Part shown: piece after piece, positions 7,212 to 14,043 of the stretch
How the letters are laid out: every line of letters begins with the position of its first letter
How positions within the stretch are numbered: the first letter of the stretch is position 1
From: CBDTTW01 sp965363675
GTDB taxonomy: Bacteria > Bacteroidota > Rhodothermia > Rhodothermales > DASSAV01
DNA length: 19,277 nucleotides
NCBI GenBank assembly: GCA_965363675.1
Contig: CBDTTW010000041.1
Location: 1-19,277, forward strand
Direction: 5' to 3'
Notes under the pieces: model-generated
Seen by the model: the letters and a program-made list of their open reading frames with translations, nothing else
What the model was told of the DNA's origin: nothing
The model's database searches: none
Translations under genes and position numbers: made by a program

Positions 7212-7227
7212 CGGCAGGGGCTTTGCA
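7212..7227 (+). promoter_or_regulatory. Candidate sigma-54 promoter before the first stator operon
   Basis: The site reads CGGCAGG, GGCT, TTGCA: GG at 7213-7214, exactly 10 bases, GC at 7225-7226. It matches the sigma-54 consensus TGGCACG-N4-TTGCA except at two positions in the -24 half. It lies about 50 bases before the motA start and after a terminator, where a promoter is needed. GG-N10-GC is common by chance in such DNA, so confidence is moderate. Confidence 0.45.
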
Positions 7228-7278
7228 GAGGCCGGGGACAAGCCCGCGCCTCCACGCCTGCAACCCCTCGAACCGCCC

Positions 7279-8073
7279 ATGGAAAAGTCCACCGTCCTCG
7301 GCCTGGCCGCCGGTCTGGTCCTCATCTTCGCCACCGCCGCCTCGGGCGGCGACTGGAGCCTTTTCCTGAACCTGCCCTCGGCCGTCATCGTGCTGGGCGG
7401 CTCCGCCGTGGCGCTGCTGCTCAGCTTTACGACCGCCGAGCTGCGGCAGGTCGCGCCGGCGCTCCGGCAGTTCCTCGGCTACCGCGAGCCCGACCTGGCC
7501 GCGCTCGCTCCCGAGTTCTACGAGTACTCGCGCATCGCCCACCGCGACGGCCTGTTGGCGCTGGACCGCCACCTCTCCGAGCGCGAGCATTCGCTTTCGC
7601 GCTTCGGCCTCGAACTCGCCATCGACGGCATCGACGAGCACCACGTCGGGGACATGGTGCACATCCGCATCGCCGAGCAGACGCGGCGGCTGCGGCTGCT
7701 CGCCAAGTTTTTCGCCAGCGCAGGCGCCTACGCCCCCGCCTTCGGCATGATCGGCACGCTCTTCGGCCTGATCCAGATGCTGCACCACATGAACGCCCCC
7801 GGCGTCATCGGGCCGGCCATGTCCGTCGCCATGGTCACCACGTTCTACGGCGCCGTGCTCGCCAACCTGATTTTCCTGCCGATGGCAGCCAAGGTGCGCG
7901 CCCAGATCGCCAACCACCAGAAGGAAGGCGAGATGATCCGGTACGGCGTGCTGGCGGTGCTGCGCGGCGAGAGCCCGAGCATGGTCGAGCGCCGGCTGCA
8001 CAGCTTCGTAGACCGCGACGCCGCCGAGGCCCCGCTGCGCGAGGCGGAGCTGCAACTTGCCACGGCCGCCTGA
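7279..8073 (+). CDS. motA: Flagellar stator protein, PomA/MotP-like MotA family
   Basis: Membrane stator subunit that, with MotB, turns ion flow into torque on the rotor. At 264 residues it has the compact MotP/PomA form: TM1 about 4-22, TM2 about 30-50, a large cytoplasmic loop about 52-140 with HRDGLLALDRHL (88-99), TM3 about 145-170 with the conserved Pro in APAFGMIGTLFG, and TM4 about 178-203 (TTFYGAVLANLIFLP). It is clearly different in sequence from the second MotA at 11497. The partner gene follows after 18 bases, then fliL, fliM and fliN. The sequence resembles sodium-type stators, mainly judging from its partner, but the ion is not proven. The ATG at 7279 places TM1 at the N-terminus; no Shine-Dalgarno is seen. 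Confidence 0.9.
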   Translation: MEKSTVLGLAAGLVLIFATAASGGDWSLFLNLPSAVIVLGGSAVALLLSFTTAELRQVAPALRQFLGYREPDLAALAPEFYEYSRIAHRDGLLALDRHLSEREHSLSRFGLELAIDGIDEHHVGDMVHIRIAEQTRRLRLLAKFFASAGAYAPAFGMIGTLFGLIQMLHHMNAPGVIGPAMSVAMVTTFYGAVLANLIFLPMAAKVRAQIANHQKEGEMIRYGVLAVLRGESPSMVERRLHSFVDRDAAEAPLREAELQLATAA

Positions 8074-8091
8074 GGCCCCGCCCGACGCGCC

Positions 8092-8817
8092 ATGCACCCC
8101 GCCGACCCCTTCGACGAAGACGCCGACCCTAAAGCCCCGCTCTGGCTCGTCACGTACAGCGACATGATGACGCTTTTGCTGGCGCTCTTCGTCGTGATCG
8201 TGTCGATGTCGAGCATCCAGGAGAGCCGCCTGCAGGAGTTCCTGTACTCGCTCAGCCCGGGCGGCCCCTCGGACGCGCCGCCGCGCACGGAAGCGCCGCC
8301 CAAAGACTCGCAGCAGGCGCGGCAGCGCGCCGAGGGCTACGAGGACATCCTGCGCATCGTGCAGCGGGAAAAGCTGGGCGACCACGTCGCCGTGAGCCTG
8401 ACCGAGGCCGGGCCGCACGTCGTCATCACGGACAGCGTCATGTTCGCCTCCGGGCGCACCGAGCTGATCGAGCCCTCGCGGAGCGTGCTGCTCCAGGTGG
8501 CGCGCGCGCTCCAGGGGCAGGTCGAGGGCGTCGTCGTGACGGGCTACACCGACGACCAGCCGATCCGCAACAGCACCTACCCGTCGAACTGGGAGCTTTC
8601 GGCGGCCCGCGCCGCATCTGTGGTACGGTATATGCAAGAGCACACGAAGTGGATCAAGCCCGAGCATTACACGGCCGTCGGTAGAGGAGAGTTTTACCCG
8701 ATCGCCCCGAACGCGACGCCCGAAGGACGGGGCAAGAACCGCCGCGTCGAAATACTTTTCAGGTGGAAACAATGGCAGAAAATCCTGACGCCGCCGCCGA
8801 GCCTGCCGGCGCCGTAG
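8092..8817 (+). CDS. motB: Flagellar stator protein, PomB/MotS-like MotB family
   Basis: Stator subunit that anchors the motor to peptidoglycan. A single TM helix at about 17-39 carries the ion-binding Asp24 in TYSDMMTLLLALFVV, the form typical of MotS/PomB (YSDLMTLLL-like), unlike the AYADF form of the second MotB. A Pro-rich linker lies at about 55-75. The OmpA-like peptidoglycan-binding domain spans about 105-230, with FASGRTEL, VVTGYTDDQPI, NWELSAARA and NRRVEILF. Its last 46 bases overlap the start of fliL, so about 14 residues after the OmpA domain (ending ILTPPPSLPAP) are constrained by the next gene. Length 241 residues is typical. The ATG at 8092 is the natural start, 18 bases after motA. 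Confidence 0.92.
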   Translation: MHPADPFDEDADPKAPLWLVTYSDMMTLLLALFVVIVSMSSIQESRLQEFLYSLSPGGPSDAPPRTEAPPKDSQQARQRAEGYEDILRIVQREKLGDHVAVSLTEAGPHVVITDSVMFASGRTELIEPSRSVLLQVARALQGQVEGVVVTGYTDDQPIRNSTYPSNWELSAARAASVVRYMQEHTKWIKPEHYTAVGRGEFYPIAPNATPEGRGKNRRVEILFRWKQWQKILTPPPSLPAP

Positions 8818-9320
8818 GCAAAAAGAAGCCCGGCAAGGGCAAATTCATCCTCATCCTGGCGCCGCTCGTCGTCGTGATGATGGGCGCCGGCGGGTGGGTG
8901 GCCTACACGCAGTACCCGCGCCTGCACAACGCCGAGACCAAGATCAAGGCGCACGAGGAAGAGGCGAAAGAGGAAAAGGCCGCCGAAGAATCGGAAGAAG
9001 GCCACGCCGAGACCGAGTACGGCGTCTTCGTCGAGATCCCCGACCTGATCATCAACCCGACGGGCACCGACGGCCAGCGCTTTCTGCTGGTGAGCATCGG
9101 CCTGGAGGCGCAGGAGGAAGAAGTGCTCAAGGAGATCGAGACGCGCGACATCGTCATCCGCGACGCGGTCAACAATTTGCTCGCGCTCCAGCCGATCCCC
9201 CGCCTCTCGGACATCCGCGAGCGCGAGGCGATCAAGGAAGAGCTGCGGCAGCGCCTGAACACGCTGCTCGGCAAGGACAAGATCAAGCGGCTGTACTTCA
9301 CGCAGTACGTGCTCCAGTAG
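8772..9320 (+). CDS. fliL: Flagellar basal-body-associated protein FliL
   Basis: Inner-membrane protein that surrounds and supports stator units at the basal body. A short N-terminal tail with a Lys-rich patch (KKKPGKGK, about 17-24) precedes one TM helix (about 25-44, FILILAPLVVVMMGAGG). A highly charged Glu/Lys segment follows (about 58-82), then the periplasmic FliL domain (about 85-182) with VEIPDLIINPTG, RFLLVSIGLEA and a C-terminal YFTQYVLQ. The ATG at 8772 is chosen over the in-frame GTG at 8763 because AGGTGG lies 5 bases before it. It overlaps the stator gene by 46 bases and precedes fliM by 24, implying translational coupling within one operon. Confidence 0.93.
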   Translation: MAENPDAAAEPAGAVGKKKPGKGKFILILAPLVVVMMGAGGWVAYTQYPRLHNAETKIKAHEEEAKEEKAAEESEEGHAETEYGVFVEIPDLIINPTGTDGQRFLLVSIGLEAQEEEVLKEIETRDIVIRDAVNNLLALQPIPRLSDIREREAIKEELRQRLNTLLGKDKIKRLYFTQYVLQ

Positions 9321-9344
9321 AGGCCCTCATCCCCCCGCAGCCTT

Positions 9345-10370
9345 ATGGCAAAGCCCCTCAGCCAGGAAGAAATCGACATTCTGCTCGAAGTACGGCGGCA
9401 GATGGACGATACCGAGACGTACGACCTGGACGCGCTGGAGTCGATGATCTCGGCCGACTCGCAGCAGCGCGTGCAGCCGTACAACTTCAAGCGTCCGCGC
9501 CTGTTCTCGCAGGACCAGATGCGCGTGCTCAACTACGTGCACGAGTCGTTTGCGCGCGACCTCTCGGTGTACCTCTCGGCGCAGCTTCGCACGATGGTGG
9601 ACGTGAGCCTGAAGGCCGTCGATCAGGTGCTTTACTCCGAGTACGTCATGTCGAGCCTGCCGCCCTCGGCGGTCTACGTGGTCGAGGTGGAGAACCTGCA
9701 ACACAAGATCATCGTCGAGATCGACCCGCGCATGGTGATCTACACCATCGAGAAGCTCTGCGGCGGGCCGGGCGTGTTTCCGGAAGGCGGGCGCGAGATC
9801 AGCCAGATCGAGCAGCGCATCATGAGCAAGGTGATGCTGCGCGCCTACGGCGAGCTGGAGAAAGCCTGGAAGCAGGTGCACGAGCTGCACTTCTCCGAGT
9901 TCGCCTTCGAGTCGCACGCCGAGTTCGTGCAGATCATCCCGGCCGTCGAGCCGGCGCTCGTGGCCTCGTGCGACATCTCGATCTACGATCAGCACTCGTT
10001 CATCCACATCTGCTACCCGTACATCCTGCTCGAACGGATCATGGGCCGCAGCGGCATGGAGCAGTGGATTTCGAGCGCCACGACGGCCGTGCCGCCGCGC
10101 GTGCGCTCGCGCTACGAGGAGTCGGTGCGCGGCGTCTCCGTCGAGACGCGCGCCGAGCTGGGGCGCACGCGGCTTTTCCTCTCGGACCTGGTGGGGCTGG
10201 AGGAGGGCGACATCATCCCGCTCAACCGCCGCGTCACGGACGCGATTCCGGTGTATATCGACGGCAAGGAGAAGTTCAAGGCCGCCGCCGGCAAGTCCGG
10301 CAAATACCGCGCGCTGCGCGTGGTAGAGATTGCGCAACCCACGTACATGCCCGATCAAGAAGATGAATAG
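9345..10370 (+). CDS. fliM: Flagellar motor switch protein FliM
   Basis: C-ring component that receives CheY-P and switches rotation direction. The N-terminal CheY-binding peptide is SQEEIDILL (6-14), nearly the same as the repeated motif in the protein upstream of cheA. The middle CheC-like domain spans about 46-230, with YNFKRP (46-51) and the FliG-contact region CGGPGVFPEGGREISQIEQ (139-157). The C-terminal SPOA domain, which pairs with FliN, covers about 260-330. At 341 residues it has normal length. The ATG at 9345 is fixed by the docking peptide at the very N-terminus. It overlaps fliN by 8 bases. Confidence 0.97.
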   Translation: MAKPLSQEEIDILLEVRRQMDDTETYDLDALESMISADSQQRVQPYNFKRPRLFSQDQMRVLNYVHESFARDLSVYLSAQLRTMVDVSLKAVDQVLYSEYVMSSLPPSAVYVVEVENLQHKIIVEIDPRMVIYTIEKLCGGPGVFPEGGREISQIEQRIMSKVMLRAYGELEKAWKQVHELHFSEFAFESHAEFVQIIPAVEPALVASCDISIYDQHSFIHICYPYILLERIMGRSGMEQWISSATTAVPPRVRSRYEESVRGVSVETRAELGRTRLFLSDLVGLEEGDIIPLNRRVTDAIPVYIDGKEKFKAAAGKSGKYRALRVVEIAQPTYMPDQEDE

Positions 10371-11271
10371 CACGCTGCTGATCCACATCGCCGATGCCTT
10401 CGAGGCCGTCGGGGCCTTCATCCAGACCGTTCTGGGCGAGGGCGCCGCCGTCAAGAGCAAGAAGCCCGAGGACTGCGGCTCGGGCGACGTTCAGGTCGAG
10501 GCCCTCTCGCGCCTGATCTTTACGGGCTTCGCCCAGGAGCGCGCCGTGTTCTCGGTGGCGCTCGACGAGGCGGCCTTCAACGCCTTTTCGCAGACGATGC
10601 TGGGCGAGGTGCTCCGGATCGGCTCGGACGAGGGCGCCGACCTGGCGCGCGAGCTGGCCGCCCAGGCCTACGGCGCCGTGCGCGCGCAGCTTTCGGCCGG
10701 GGGCCTCAAGATCCCCGACGTGACGTTCCGCATCACCGGCATCGGCGAGGTCACGCCGGACCTTCCCGAGGCGCTCTGGCGGATACCGTTTGCGATGACC
10801 CTCGGGGCCGAGACGTTCCAGGGCGCGGCCTTCACGCCGGTCGTGGAGTTTCCCGAGGCGGCGCCGCCGCCGCCGGCGCAGGCCCCCGCGCGCCCCTCCG
10901 GCGGCGACGGCGCCCCTCGCGGCGCGGCGCAGCGCGGCGCCCCTACGTCGGCGGCCCCGGCCCTCTTCCCGGAGCTGGGTTCCGAAACCAAGCGCGGCCC
11001 TATCGAAGCGAGCACCTTCGAGCTGCTGGCCGAAGTCGAGCTGGAGGTCACCGTAGAGCTGGGGCGGCGGCGGCTGCCCCTGGCCGACGTGCTCCGGCTG
11101 ACGATGGGCAGCGTCATCGAGCTGGACAAGCTCGTCGGCGAGCCGCTGGAAATCTACGCCAACAACCGCCTCATCGCCGAGGGCGAAGCCGTCGTGATCG
11201 ACGAGCAGTTCGGCATCCGCATCACCAGCCTCGTCTCGAAGAAGATGCACGAGCGCACGATCCATTACTAG
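10363..11271 (+). CDS. fliN: Long FliN (FliY-like) motor switch protein
   Basis: C-ring protein. The C-terminal SPOA/FliN domain lies at about 218-292 (LLAEVELEVTVELGRRRLPL, then GSVIELDKLVGEPLEIYANN and DEQFGIRITSLVS), a textbook FliN match. Unlike the enterobacterial form (about 137 residues) this one has 302 residues: an N-terminal domain of about 165 residues (helix, beta, long helix at about 90-112, beta) and a Pro/Ala-rich linker at about 165-212. The N-terminal part looks like a CheC/CheX/FliY-type fold, but I cannot find the ExxN phosphatase motif; the matching helix reads ARELAAQAYG. So a structural rather than CheY-P phosphatase role is likely. The ATG at 10363 overlaps the fliM stop; an in-frame ATG at 10330 lies deeper in fliM and is less likely. 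Confidence 0.92.
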   Translation: MNSTLLIHIADAFEAVGAFIQTVLGEGAAVKSKKPEDCGSGDVQVEALSRLIFTGFAQERAVFSVALDEAAFNAFSQTMLGEVLRIGSDEGADLARELAAQAYGAVRAQLSAGGLKIPDVTFRITGIGEVTPDLPEALWRIPFAMTLGAETFQGAAFTPVVEFPEAAPPPPAQAPARPSGGDGAPRGAAQRGAPTSAAPALFPELGSETKRGPIEASTFELLAEVELEVTVELGRRRLPLADVLRLTMGSVIELDKLVGEPLEIYANNRLIAEGEAVVIDEQFGIRITSLVSKKMHERTIHY

Positions 11272-11303
11272 CGCCTCCTGCGGCGCATCGCGTGCGGGCG
11301 GGC

Positions 11304-11355
11304 CGGGGCCTGCCGGCCGGGGGATCGCCTCCGGCCGGCAGGCCCCGCCGCTTTT
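11304..11355 (+). terminator. Very long intrinsic terminator after fliN
   Basis: A 17-bp perfect stem (11304-11320 with 11331-11347) closes a 10-base loop whose ends can extend pairing, followed by ccgctttt. It starts 33 bases after the fliN stop and ends the motAB-fliLMN operon. The stem is unusually long for a simple terminator, so it could also be a REP-like palindrome. Confidence 0.88.
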
Positions 11356-11397
11356 CGGAGGCGCCCCGAAGCCCTTGTTAAAAACTGCGCGCAGGGT

Positions 11398-11423
11398 TAA
11401 GGACGCCGCCGTTTTGCCGATGA
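11398..11423 (+). promoter_or_regulatory. Possible sigma-28 promoter before the second motAB
   Basis: TAAG at 11398-11401, 14 bases, then GCCGATGA at 11416-11423. This is near the sigma-28 form TAAA-N15-GCCGATAA, with one mismatch in each half and a spacer short by one. It lies about 74 bases before the motA ATG and directly after a terminator. motAB is a sigma-28 target in enterobacteria. The site is weaker than the one at 4482-4508. Confidence 0.4.
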
Positions 11424-11496
11424 TTCGAGCAGGAAGCGCCCTCGCGCAGAGGCGGCGCACCCCTTTGAAGAAGAACGTCGAGATCGGGCTGCCCTT

Positions 11497-12351
11497 ATGT
11501 GGATCATCATCGGATACGTGATCATCATCGTGTGCGTGCTGGGGGGCTTCATGGCCGGCGGCGGGCACGTAGCGGCGCTCTTCCAGCCGCTCGAACTGCT
11601 GATCATCGCCGGGGCGGCGGCCGGGGCCTTCGTGGTCGCCAATGGGCTCGAAACCACCAAGACGACGGGCGCCGCCCTCGCCGGGGCGTTCAAGGGGCAC
11701 AAGAACGCCAAAGAGATGCAGCTTCAGCTCATCTCGCTGCTGTACGAGCTGCTCACCAAAATCCGCAAGGACGGCCTGCTCGGCATCGAAAAGGAAATCG
11801 ACGCTCCGGACAAGGGGGCCATCTTCTCGAAGTACCCCGATGTGCTGCACGAGAAAGGGCTGGTCGAGTTCATGACGGACTACCTGCGCCTGATGGTCTC
11901 CGGGCACATGAACGCCTTCGAGCTGGAGCAGATCATGGACCAGGAGATCGAGAGCCAGGCCGAGGAAGCGGGCGTGCCGGCGCATGCCATCCAGCAGCTC
12001 AGCGACGGCCTGCCGGGCTTCGGCATCGTGGCCGCCGTGATGGGCGTGGTGCACACCATGGAGTCGGTGGGGTTGCCGCCGGAGGAACTGGGCATCCTCA
12101 TTGCCCGCGCGCTCGTCGGGACGTTCCTGGGCATTCTGCTGGCCTACGGCTTCGTGGCGCCGCTCGTAAGCCTGCTCTCGCATAAGGTCGGCGAGTCGAT
12201 GAAGCTGATGCAGTGCGTCAAGGTGACCCTGCTGGCGTGCGCCAACGGCTACACCCCGCTCATCGCCGTCGAGTACGGGCGCAAGGTGCTTTACACCAAG
12301 GAGCGCCCGAGCTTCATCGACCTCGAAGCGCACGTCAAGTCGCTCAAGTAA
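11497..12351 (+). CDS. motA: Flagellar stator protein MotA, enterobacterial type
   Basis: Second stator channel subunit, 284 residues with four TM helices (about 2-22, 28-48, about 167-190, 200-222) and a long cytoplasmic loop with SLLYELLTKIRKDGLLGIEKE (the rotor-contact Arg and Glu region). The blocks VSGHMN, GIVAAVMGVVHTM, VGTFLGILLAYGF, MQCVKVTLL, PLIAVEYGRK and ERPSFIDLE closely match Escherichia coli MotA as I recall it, including the functional prolines. It is much closer to proteobacterial MotA than to the other MotA at 7279. A proton-driven role is inferred. It sits between two terminator-like hairpins with only motB as partner, a self-contained module that could have been gained separately. 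No Shine-Dalgarno is visible before the ATG. Confidence 0.96.
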   Translation: MWIIIGYVIIIVCVLGGFMAGGGHVAALFQPLELLIIAGAAAGAFVVANGLETTKTTGAALAGAFKGHKNAKEMQLQLISLLYELLTKIRKDGLLGIEKEIDAPDKGAIFSKYPDVLHEKGLVEFMTDYLRLMVSGHMNAFELEQIMDQEIESQAEEAGVPAHAIQQLSDGLPGFGIVAAVMGVVHTMESVGLPPEELGILIARALVGTFLGILLAYGFVAPLVSLLSHKVGESMKLMQCVKVTLLACANGYTPLIAVEYGRKVLYTKERPSFIDLEAHVKSLK

Positions 12352-12363
12352 ACGCTCCCGGTT

Positions 12364-13197
12364 ATGGCGGCCAACTCCGACCCCAACGCGGGCAAGAACA
12401 AGCCCATCGTCGTCAAGAAAATCAAGAAGGGCGGCGGCGGCCACCACGGCGGTTCGTGGAAGGTGGCCTACGCCGACTTCGTGACGGCCATGATGGCCTT
12501 TTTCCTGCTGATGTGGCTGCTCGGCTCGGTGGACCAGGACAAGCGCGAGGATGTCGGGAGCTACTTCAAGCGGCCGCTCAAGGCGGTCCTGAGCGCAGGC
12601 CCGCACCAGGGCGGCGACCGCATCGTGGCGGCCAGCCAGGGCTCGCCCCGGCCGGGCGTACTGGCCGGCAACGGCGCCGGGGCCGCGGCCGAGGAGAAAG
12701 CCTACGAGCAGTTCAAACAGCGCATCGTCCAGGAAATCGCCGAGAACAGCATCTTCGAGGTGTACAAGGACCTCATCCAGCTCGACAAGGTGCAGGACGG
12801 CATGCGCCTGACCATTCTGGACAAGTACGACGAGCCGATGTTCGCCACCGGCAGCGCCGACATGAACATCCACGCCCGCCGGCTGCTGCGCGAGCTGGCT
12901 CCGATCATCGACGCCTTGCCCAACCGCCTTGTTATCTCGGGGCACACCGACGCGACGCGCTTCGTGCGCGGCAGCGCGGGCTACAGCAACTGGGAGCTGT
13001 CGGCCGACCGCGCCAACGCGGCCCGGCGCGAGCTGGTCCTCGGGGGCCTCTCCGACACGAAGGTGCTGTGCATCGAGGGCCTCGGCTCGACGGCGCCGGC
13101 GGCCGACGCCCCGCCGACGGCCGCCTCGAACCGGCGCATCAGCTTGCTCCTGCTGAACGCCCGCGCCGAGGACTCGTACCTCCGCGAGAACAGCTAA
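12364..13197 (+). CDS. motB: Flagellar stator protein MotB, enterobacterial type
   Basis: Partner of the MotA 12 bases upstream. A basic, Gly/His-rich N-terminus (KKIKKGGGGHHGG) precedes one TM helix at about 34-55 with the ion-binding Asp38 in WKVAYADFVTAMMAFFLLMWLL, the classical proton-type MotB sequence. A plug and linker region (about 56-130) follows, then an OmpA-like peptidoglycan-binding domain (about 140-270) with MFATGSADM, VISGHTDATRF, NWELSADRANAARREL and NRRISLLLL. Length 277 residues is close to the enterobacterial form (about 308). The ATG at 12364 is the first in frame and gives the expected basic N-terminus. Confidence 0.95.
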   Translation: MAANSDPNAGKNKPIVVKKIKKGGGGHHGGSWKVAYADFVTAMMAFFLLMWLLGSVDQDKREDVGSYFKRPLKAVLSAGPHQGGDRIVAASQGSPRPGVLAGNGAGAAAEEKAYEQFKQRIVQEIAENSIFEVYKDLIQLDKVQDGMRLTILDKYDEPMFATGSADMNIHARRLLRELAPIIDALPNRLVISGHTDATRFVRGSAGYSNWELSADRANAARRELVLGGLSDTKVLCIEGLGSTAPAADAPPTAASNRRISLLLLNARAEDSYLRENS

Positions 13198-13226
13198 GGC
13201 GCCGCGGCCCCACCGGCGCCGTGTTT
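13198..13226 (+). terminator. Weak hairpin terminator after motB
   Basis: A 7-bp perfect stem, ggcgccg / cggcgcc, with a 9-base loop starts directly after the motB stop and is followed by gtgttt. The U tract is short. It would separate motAB from the fliO operon. Confidence 0.5.
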
Positions 13227-13349
13227 CAGGGGCCGGGTCAGGCGGATTCTCCGGGCGCTCCGGCGGGTTCAGGCAAGCGCTTCGTCCACGGCGGCGCCCG
13301 AGGCGGCCAGGCCACGCCGCTTTCGCGGGGCGGCGCCCTCGTGCGCGAC

Positions 13350-13364
13350 TGGCATTCTATTCGC
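13350..13364 (+). promoter_or_regulatory. Candidate sigma-54 promoter before the export-gate operon
   Basis: TGGCA at 13350-13354 and TCGC at 13361-13364 give GG-N10-GC, the essential sigma-54 spacing. The -24 half matches well; the -12 half has C for the second T. It lies 73 bases before the fliO ATG. Export-gate genes are sigma-54 dependent in several phyla. The rest of the 13227-13437 leader shows nothing I can name. Confidence 0.4.
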
Positions 13365-13437
13365 CCTGGTCCGGGGGCGTACCCCGCAGCGCAGCCTTTA
13401 GGGCGGCGGCGGAAAACACGCCCGGATTTACGGCAAT

Positions 13438-14040
13438 ATGTTCCGATCTCTGCAACCTCCGGCTCCACCGCCCCCCCCGAGCCGGCGGCGCCTGCTTACG
13501 CGGCTGGCGTTTCTGGTGGGCGCGCTCGTCGTGCTGATGCTGGGCTCGTGGTGGATGCGCCGCGAGTCCCCTGCGCCGCCGCCTGCGCTTTACTCCGACG
13601 CCTCGGGCACGGTGGCCGCGCGCCCGCGCGCCCGCGCCGAAGGGGGGCCCTCGGCCGTCGGTTCCGTTGCGGCGCTGCTGCTGCTCGGCGGCGGCGGGGC
13701 CTACGCGCTGCATGTGCGCCGCAAGGCGGGCGCTCCCGGCGGCGGGGCCGCCATCGAGGCGCTGGGGCAACTGAACCTCTCCCCGACGCAGCAGCTTCGG
13801 CTGGTGGCCTGCGGCGGCGACGTGCTGCTGCTGGGCGTCGCGGCGGGCCAGATCACGCTGCTCAAAAGCTTCCCCCGCGAGGCGTTCGCTCCGGAAACCG
13901 CCCTCCCGGCCGCCGTGAAGCACGATCCCGCCGCCGCGAAGGCGCCCGCCGCCGCGCCCGAGGCGCTGCGCCTCTCGGCGCCCTTCGCGGCGTTCCTGCG
14001 CGACTGCGCCCACCGCGCGCCCTCGGCCAAACTGAACTAG
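13438..14040 (+). CDS. fliO: Flagellar export-gate assembly protein FliO
   Basis: Membrane protein that helps build the FliP ring. A Pro-rich, then Arg-rich N-terminus precedes TM1 (about 21-38). A second hydrophobic Gly/Leu segment follows (about 73-92, ending in a basic patch HVRRK), then the cytoplasmic FliO domain (about 105-150: IEALGQLNLSPTQQLRLVACGGDVLLLGV). A low-complexity Ala/Pro tail ends the protein. FliO is poorly conserved, so identification rests on this core together with the position 3 bases before fliP. The two hydrophobic segments in 200 residues are slightly unusual; many FliO have one. The ATG at 13438 has no Shine-Dalgarno. Confidence 0.88.
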   Translation: MFRSLQPPAPPPPPSRRRLLTRLAFLVGALVVLMLGSWWMRRESPAPPPALYSDASGTVAARPRARAEGGPSAVGSVAALLLLGGGGAYALHVRRKAGAPGGGAAIEALGQLNLSPTQQLRLVACGGDVLLLGVAAGQITLLKSFPREAFAPETALPAAVKHDPAAAKAPAAAPEALRLSAPFAAFLRDCAHRAPSAKLN

Positions 14041-14043
14041 CCC

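Noticed and set aside
5312..7255. A minus-strand open frame of 647 codons opposite the receptor
   Set aside because: Shadow of the receptor gene; composition is His/Arg/Leu-rich without motifs, and it runs through the terminator at 7097-7133.
7279..12351. The two motA genes as a recent tandem duplication
   Set aside because: The proteins belong to different MotA subfamilies with little similarity outside core motifs, so a recent duplication is excluded.
10276..12945. A minus-strand open frame of about 890 codons spanning fliN to motB
   Set aside because: It crosses two operons, terminator hairpins and a promoter candidate, and shows no protein family.
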